Source: Streptomyces sp. NBC_00102 | Lineage (GTDB): Bacteria > Actinomycetota > Actinomycetes > Streptomycetales > Streptomycetaceae | Assembly (NCBI RefSeq): GCF_026343115.1 | Contig: NZ_JAPEMC010000001.1 | Span: forward strand, 434,001-498,000 | DNA: 64,000 nucleotides | Reading direction: 5' to 3' | In this document: one piece after another, positions 60,347-64,000 of the stretch | Layout of the letters: every line of letters starts with the position of its first letter | Position numbering within the stretch: position 1 is the stretch's first letter | The notes under the pieces: generated by a model | The model's input: the letters and a program-made list of their open reading frames with translations, nothing else | Told to the model about the DNA's origin: nothing | Database searches by the model: none | Program-made: the position numbers and the translations under genes

Positions 60347-60700
60347 ATGACCAGCCGGCAAGTGACGACGACCCTCTGGCGCCCCACCGGCCCCATAGAG
60401 CTGGATCTGGTCCGGGAACTGAACTGGCGCGCCTGGCCGCCTCGGCTGCCCGGGCAGCCGATCTTCTACCCGGTACTCGACGAGGACTACGCGGTCAGGA
60501 TCGCGCGGGACTGGAACGTGAAGCACGACGGCGCCGGTTTCGTCACTCGTTTCGAGGTCGAGTCGGAGTTCCTGAGCCGGTATCCCGTCCAGCAGGCCGG
60601 CGGACGGACGATCCTCGAGCTCTGGGTTCCGGCCGAGGAACTGGACGACTTCAACGCCCGCATCGTCGGCGAGATCCAGGTGGTGCACGAGTTCCGCTGA
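60347..60700 (+). CDS. Small protein of the type annotated ADP-ribosylation/crystallin J1
   Basis: A 117-aa protein that is full length for its family. It has TLWRPTGPIELDLVRELNWR and AWPPRLPGQPIFYPVLDEDY, then ARDWNVKHDGAGFVTRFEVE, FLSRYPVQQAGGRTILELWV and closing PAEELDDFNARIVGEIQVVH. This short conserved family often carries the name ADP-ribosylation/crystallin J1 although no enzymatic domain is present. ATG at 60347 with GGAGAG upstream. Function unknown; it could bind or modify nucleic-acid or ribosyl groups, but nothing in the sequence proves this. Confidence 0.85.
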   Translation: MTSRQVTTTLWRPTGPIELDLVRELNWRAWPPRLPGQPIFYPVLDEDYAVRIARDWNVKHDGAGFVTRFEVESEFLSRYPVQQAGGRTILELWVPAEELDDFNARIVGEIQVVHEFR

Positions 60701-60749
60701 GCCGGGCTTGTGGAGGGGGTGCGACGGGCCCGCACCCACCGGCCGCGGT

Positions 60750-62030
60750 CTACCCCCGCACCTGGATCAGCGCGTGCGTACCGCTCGTGCGCCAGGCGGC
60801 CCCGCTTCCGTCCAGGGCGTCCAGCACTCCCTGCTCCAGGCCGACGACGACGTCGGACTTCAGCGTCCGGAGCGCCGCGACGGCCCCCGGGAAGTACGCG
60901 GCGAGATCGGCGAAGGGCACGGTGGCCTCCCACCGCCGGTCGCCCATCAGGCGGCGGTAGTTGAGGTCCCCCTTCAGGATGGTGAGCGCGGCGCCCGCGA
61001 ACTCCTTCCGCAGGTCTTCGGGCATCTCCTCGTATCCGAACGGGGCGCAGAAGAACGGGTGGGTACGGATCTCCACCGCTCCCGCGGCCACGGCCGACCA
61101 GAGCCGGTCCCCGATCCGGCCGGCTTCGCCGGGCGCCTCGACGAGGCGGCGGAGGCAGTCGACCACGTCGGCGGTCATCGCGTCGGAGACGAAGTACGGG
61201 GAGGGCTTGACGTACAGCACGATCCGCCGGGCGTGCCCGTGTTCGAGCAGGTGGTCGACGAGGACGAGATCGGGGATCAGCTCCCGTCCGGCGTTGTCCG
61301 CCACCACGGCGACGGTGGCCGGGGCACCGGCGGGCAGGAGCCGCCACAGCGCGGCGCTGTCGTCGGCGACCAGTGCCGGGTCCACGGCGCCGCTCTCCGC
61401 CGGCCCTCCCGCCGAGATCCGGAAGCCGAGGTCCGCGCGGTTTCCCCAGAGCGAGGCGTGCAGCAGCGCCGTACCCCGCTGGGCGGCGGGAGCGCCGGCG
61501 AGCGCGTCCAGGGCTCGCAGCTCCTCCTCCACCGCCTCGCCCCGCAGTTCGGCCCGCTTGAACGGCGCGAAGGGATCGACCCCGCGCCACGGGCCCGTAC
61601 CGAAGTACCCGACGGCTCCGAGGAGCCTGCGGTAGAAGTAGTTCTCCGCCCACAGGAACGGGGCGTCGTACCAGGAGCCCCCGAAGTACTCCTGCCCCCA
61701 GGCCGCCCAGTTCTCATGGTCGTGGTCCGCGTCGGGGAGCGGCCGCACGACGTCCTCGGTGATCTCGTCCAGCAGCGCGTCGAGGGCCTCGTGCTGTCGA
61801 CGGCCGTACGGGAAGGCGTCCCGTACCTGCCGGATGAGGGCGGGGTGGCGCTCGGCCAGCACGCCCCGGGGGAACGAGCCGGGCTCGTCGCTCCGGACGA
61901 CGGGAGGACGGACCACGGGAGCACGGCCACCGGGAGCACGATCAACAAAAGCGCGACCGCCGGGACCGGCGGGCGGGGCACCGGCGCGAGCAGCCTCTTG
62001 GCCCGGGGTGCGGGAGTTCTTCTCTGTCAT
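60750..62030 (-). CDS. ARMT1-like (DUF89) damage-control phosphatase family protein
   Basis: A 426-aa cytoplasmic protein from the ATG at 62030 (GAAGGG upstream). The first 50 residues are a Pro/Arg/Ala-rich, disordered extension with PPVVRSDEPGSF. The DUF89 core has the metal-binding VVADNAGRELIPDLVLVDHL (about 248-267), KPSPYFVSDAMTADVVDCLR and LTILKGDLNYRRLMGDRRWE (second metal Asp, about 360-379). DUF89 proteins dephosphorylate damaged or surplus phosphometabolites such as sugar phosphates using Co/Ni/Mn. The particular substrate is unknown. Confidence 0.9.
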   Translation of the reverse strand: MTEKNSRTPGQEAARAGAPPAGPGGRAFVDRAPGGRAPVVRPPVVRSDEPGSFPRGVLAERHPALIRQVRDAFPYGRRQHEALDALLDEITEDVVRPLPDADHDHENWAAWGQEYFGGSWYDAPFLWAENYFYRRLLGAVGYFGTGPWRGVDPFAPFKRAELRGEAVEEELRALDALAGAPAAQRGTALLHASLWGNRADLGFRISAGGPAESGAVDPALVADDSAALWRLLPAGAPATVAVVADNAGRELIPDLVLVDHLLEHGHARRIVLYVKPSPYFVSDAMTADVVDCLRRLVEAPGEAGRIGDRLWSAVAAGAVEIRTHPFFCAPFGYEEMPEDLRKEFAGAALTILKGDLNYRRLMGDRRWEATVPFADLAAYFPGAVAALRTLKSDVVVGLEQGVLDALDGSGAAWRTSGTHALIQVRG

Positions 62031-62573
62031 GGTGCCAAGCCCTTCGCGCGTCGGTCGCTCACCGGACCATGATCGCAAGGAGCTGTCCGCTTCCGGTCCG
62101 GCCCGCCGAGGCTGACGGAGCGAGGAGGGCGGGAGCCGGCCATGGGCCCGGGGAGGTGAGTGAGGCGAGCGTGCCGGCCGGGGGACGTTTGCAGATGCGG
62201 AGGCGGAACGAGCCGCGGGCGGCCGATGGCCGCGCCCCGGCCACGACTCCGCCCACCTGCGCCCGCCCGGGGCGAGGGCCCGACCCGTTGGCGGGTACGG
62301 CCGGCCCCCAGGTGCCGCGCCACCCGGTTGGCCAGCAGGGGTTCACGACCGCGCCACGGCCACCGGCTCCCCGGCGCCCCGCGCACGGGCCGCCCTGCGG
62401 CCTGCCCGGTGTCACCGGACAGGCCCGTACCCCCTCCCGTCGGCCAGGTACGGAACGGCCCCCTTACGCGGATGCGAACGGTCCCCCGCCGAGGCCACGC
62501 ACCTCCTCGGGCGTTCGCCCCGCGGCCGGGAGGGCGCCGATCCCCGCGGCCGATCCGCCGCTCCCTGGTGGGT
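62031..62573. other. Intergenic region left of the xylanase promoter repeats
   Basis: These 543 bp have typical GC bias but no ORF with plausible protein composition; the long + strand frames are Pro/Arg-rich shadows. No repeat or RNA gene was recognised before 62574. Confidence 0.5.
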
Positions 62574-62664
62574 GTCGAATTCATTCGACAGATGACAATG
62601 CGCGTCCAATTCGTGTGCGTCGAATTTGTTCGACGGGTGCCATAGCGCGTCGAATTTATTCGAC
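62574..62664. promoter_or_regulatory. Three palindromes CGAA-N4-TTCG upstream of the xylanase
   Basis: 16-bp sites at 62574-62589, 62619-62634 and 62649-62664, each GTCGAA-N4-TTCGAC. They lie in an imperfect 30-bp repeat unit, with a degenerate half unit between the first and second. CGAA...TTCG dyads have been reported near Streptomyces xylan genes (from memory, the BxlR type). Confidence 0.7.
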
Positions 62665-62703
62665 GAATGACAACCCCACCTGCGGTAAAGCCCGTTGAAG
62701 GTG

Positions 62704-62723
62704 CGGGCGCGTTAACGCGCCCG
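62704..62723. promoter_or_regulatory. 20-bp perfect palindrome with GTTAAC centre
   Basis: CGGGCGCGTTAACGCGCCCG, 23 bp upstream of the -35. It could be an operator or part of a hairpin. Confidence 0.65.
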
Positions 62724-62745
62724 TAAGACAGTTGTGATTCAAGTC

Positions 62746-62774
62746 TTGACAGGTGCTCGACACCAGGTCACCTT
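62746..62774 (+). promoter_or_regulatory. Xylanase promoter
   Basis: TTGACA (62746-62751), 17-bp spacer and CACCTT (62769-62774, weak -10), giving a start near 62781. The CebR-type box covers the -10/+1 region. Confidence 0.55.
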
Positions 62775-62787
62775 GGGAGCGCTCCCA
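62774..62787. promoter_or_regulatory. CebR-type operator TGGGAGCGCTCCCA
   Basis: This 14-bp perfect palindrome is the CebR box known to bind the cello-oligosaccharide-responsive repressor of cellulase genes in streptomycetes. It overlaps the predicted -10 and start of the xylanase, so repression without cellobiose is expected. Confidence 0.92.
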
Positions 62788-62812
62788 CACCGGTACCCGC
62801 ACAGTCCACTCA

Positions 62813-62847
62813 CCCCCTTCACCACCAGCACCACGTGGTGAAGGGGG
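62813..62847 (+). repeat. 13-bp-stem hairpin in the xylanase leader
   Basis: CCCCCTTCACCAC (62813-62825) and its exact inverse GTGGTGAAGGGGG (62835-62847), loop CAGCACCAC. It lies in the predicted untranslated leader, about 50 bp before the GAGGAAGG ribosome site. Confidence 0.75.
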
Positions 62848-62910
62848 CGTGGCGAGGCACGGACGCGCCCCGCCACGCTCCACGCTGCCCGACAGAGGAA
62901 GGCGTTTGCA

Positions 62911-64000
62911 ATGAGCTCGGTGAAGCCCCGCAGACACGGCCGCCACGGAGGACTCCCTGTCCTCCTGGTCGGAGCCCTCACTCTGGCGCTCTCCCTGACG
63001 GGTGGGCCGGCGAACGCGGCCCAACAGGCCACACTTCACGAACTGGCCGCCGCCCAGGGCAAGTACTTCGGCTCCGCGACGGACAACCCCGAACTGACCG
63101 ATGCCGCCTACGCGGACATCCTCGGTTCGGAGTTCGGACAGATCACCCCCGGCAACTCCATGAAGTGGGACACCACCGAGCCCGTCCAGGGCCAGTTCAA
63201 CTTCGCCAAGGGCGATGTGATCACCGGCTTCGCGGCCCAGCACGACCAGACCGTGCGCGGCCACACCCTCGTCTGGCACAGTCAACTGCCCAGTTGGGTC
63301 GGCGCTCTGCCGTCGACCCAGGTCGAAGCGGCGATGACCCGTCACATCACCGAGGAGGCGACCCACTACCGCGGCGCGGTCACCGCCTGGGACGTGGTGA
63401 ACGAGCCGTTCAACGAGGACGGGACCTACCGCACGAGTCCCTTCTACAACGCGATGGGCACCGACTACATCGCCACCGCACTGCGCGCCGCCCACGCCGC
63501 GGATCCGGACGCCAAGCTGTACCTCAACGACTACAACATCGAGGGTCTCGGCGCGAAGAGCGACGCCATGTACGCCCTGGTGAGTGAATTGCTCGACGAG
63601 GGTGTACCGCTCGACGGGGTCGGGATGCAGGCGCATCTGGCGGTCCAGTACGGCTTCCCGTACCAGATGCAGGCGAATATGCAGCGGTTCGCCGACCTCG
63701 GTCTCGACGTGGCGGTCACGGAGCTCGACGTTCGTATGCAGTTGCCCGCCGATGCCGCCAAGACCGCCACGCAGTCGTCGTACTACCAGCAGGTGACCGA
63801 GGCCTGCCTGGCGGTCGAGCGCTGCGTGGGCATCACGGTCTGGGACTACACGGACAAGTACTCCTGGGTCCCGAGCACGTTCCCCGGCCAGGGCGCGGCC
63901 AACCTGTACGACGAGAACCTGTCGCCGAAGCCCGCCCACTCCGCCGTACGCACCGCCCTGGGCGGCCAGGACGGCGGCGGCGGAGAGGGCGGCGAACCCG
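62911..64000 (+). CDS. Secreted endo-1,4-beta-xylanase, GH10 (3' end beyond the window)
   Basis: The first 363 residues are seen. The signal peptide has basic KPRRHGRHGG, a hydrophobic LPVLLVGALTLALSLTGG and ANA cleavage near residue 37. The GH10 barrel starts with LHELAAAQGKYFGSATDNPE and contains GNSMKWDTTEP, RGHTLVWHSQLPSWV, acid/base in WDVVNEPFNEDG (Glu165), YLNDYNIEG, nucleophile in VTELDVRMQ (Glu271) and TVWDYTDKYSW. A Gly-rich linker (GGQDGGGGEGGEP) begins at the edge, so a carbohydrate-binding module probably follows. ATG at 62911 with GAGGAAGG upstream. Under CebR-type control. Confidence 0.97.
   Translation, partial: MSSVKPRRHGRHGGLPVLLVGALTLALSLTGGPANAAQQATLHELAAAQGKYFGSATDNPELTDAAYADILGSEFGQITPGNSMKWDTTEPVQGQFNFAKGDVITGFAAQHDQTVRGHTLVWHSQLPSWVGALPSTQVEAAMTRHITEEATHYRGAVTAWDVVNEPFNEDGTYRTSPFYNAMGTDYIATALRAAHAADPDAKLYLNDYNIEGLGAKSDAMYALVSELLDEGVPLDGVGMQAHLAVQYGFPYQMQANMQRFADLGLDVAVTELDVRMQLPADAAKTATQSSYYQQVTEACLAVERCVGITVWDYTDKYSWVPSTFPGQGAANLYDENLSPKPAHSAVRTALGGQDGGGGEGGEP

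Noticed and set aside
62574..62664. CRISPR-like array
   Set aside because: Only three palindromic units with unequal spacing, no spacers of constant length and no cas genes.
62069..62698. 209-aa + strand frame before the xylanase promoter
   Set aside because: Pro/Arg-rich, runs through the regulatory repeats, no RBS or domain.

Overview
The window comes from a high-GC actinomycete chromosome, almost certainly Streptomyces. The signs are a strong third-position GC bias (which fills the opposite strand with long shadow ORFs), frequent GTG/TTG starts, ATGA/GTGA start-stop overlaps, an RbpA gene behind a sigma-R-type promoter, and several Streptomyces-specific families. Gene order around rbpA and ppm resembles my recollection of the S. 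coelicolor SCO14xx region; this was not checked by search. No tRNA, rRNA, CRISPR array or intact insertion sequence was seen.

Left part (1-25 kb). A CvnA-like nitrate-sensing sensor kinase is cut by the left edge. It is followed by a small membrane protein and then a leftward three-gene operon resembling condensin/Wadjet subunits: kleisin-like (8995-10524), winged-helix KITE-like (8010-8921) and a 1575-aa SMC-like ATPase (3215-7942), with no JetD-type nuclease gene beside it. Next are an SCO6745-family protein divergent from a GntR/FCD regulator, a GDSL hydrolase in a translationally coupled operon with two GT4 glycosyltransferases, HEAT-repeat and ankyrin-repeat proteins, a small membrane protein plus FtsK-like ATPase with an altered Walker A (preceded by a possible 11-codon leader ORF), and a MocR regulator divergent from a YczE/GDPD pair and an MFS transporter.

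Centre (25-36 kb). rbpA ends in a perfect 19-bp-stem terminator. It is followed by fxsA, ppm (dolichol-phosphate-mannose synthase type), an amidohydrolase, an Lrp/AsnC regulator, two small conserved-looking proteins, an acyl-CoA dehydrogenase, an SCO1431-family membrane peptide, a TetR regulator and a CASTOR/POLLUX-like channel. A 165-bp imperfect palindrome with an extra arm copy lies after the channel gene and supplies its last codons.

Glycan-use locus (36-49 kb). A LacI regulator (45775-46791) sits between a divergent GH35 beta-galactosidase and a leftward seven-gene operon: lipoprotein binding protein, two ABC permeases, a 59-aa membrane protein, GH29 alpha-L-fucosidase, a membrane-anchored SurA/PrsA-like foldase and a secreted beta-helix/F5-8C protein. 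The last four genes overlap by 4 bp each. Three related 22-23-bp operators flank the two divergent promoters. The likely substrate is a fucose- and galactose-decorated glycan.

Right part (49-64 kb). A 3250-aa secreted RHS/YD-repeat polymorphic toxin has a C-terminal His-Me-finger-like nuclease tip and a SUKH-type immunity gene 7 bp downstream. The tip and immunity gene look less GC-rich than their surroundings. A 126-bp palindrome sits upstream of the toxin start. The window ends with a small crystallin-J1-annotated protein, an ARMT1-like (DUF89) protein and a secreted GH10 xylanase. The xylanase promoter region carries three CGAA-N4-TTCG palindromes, a 20-bp palindrome, a CebR-type box and a leader hairpin.
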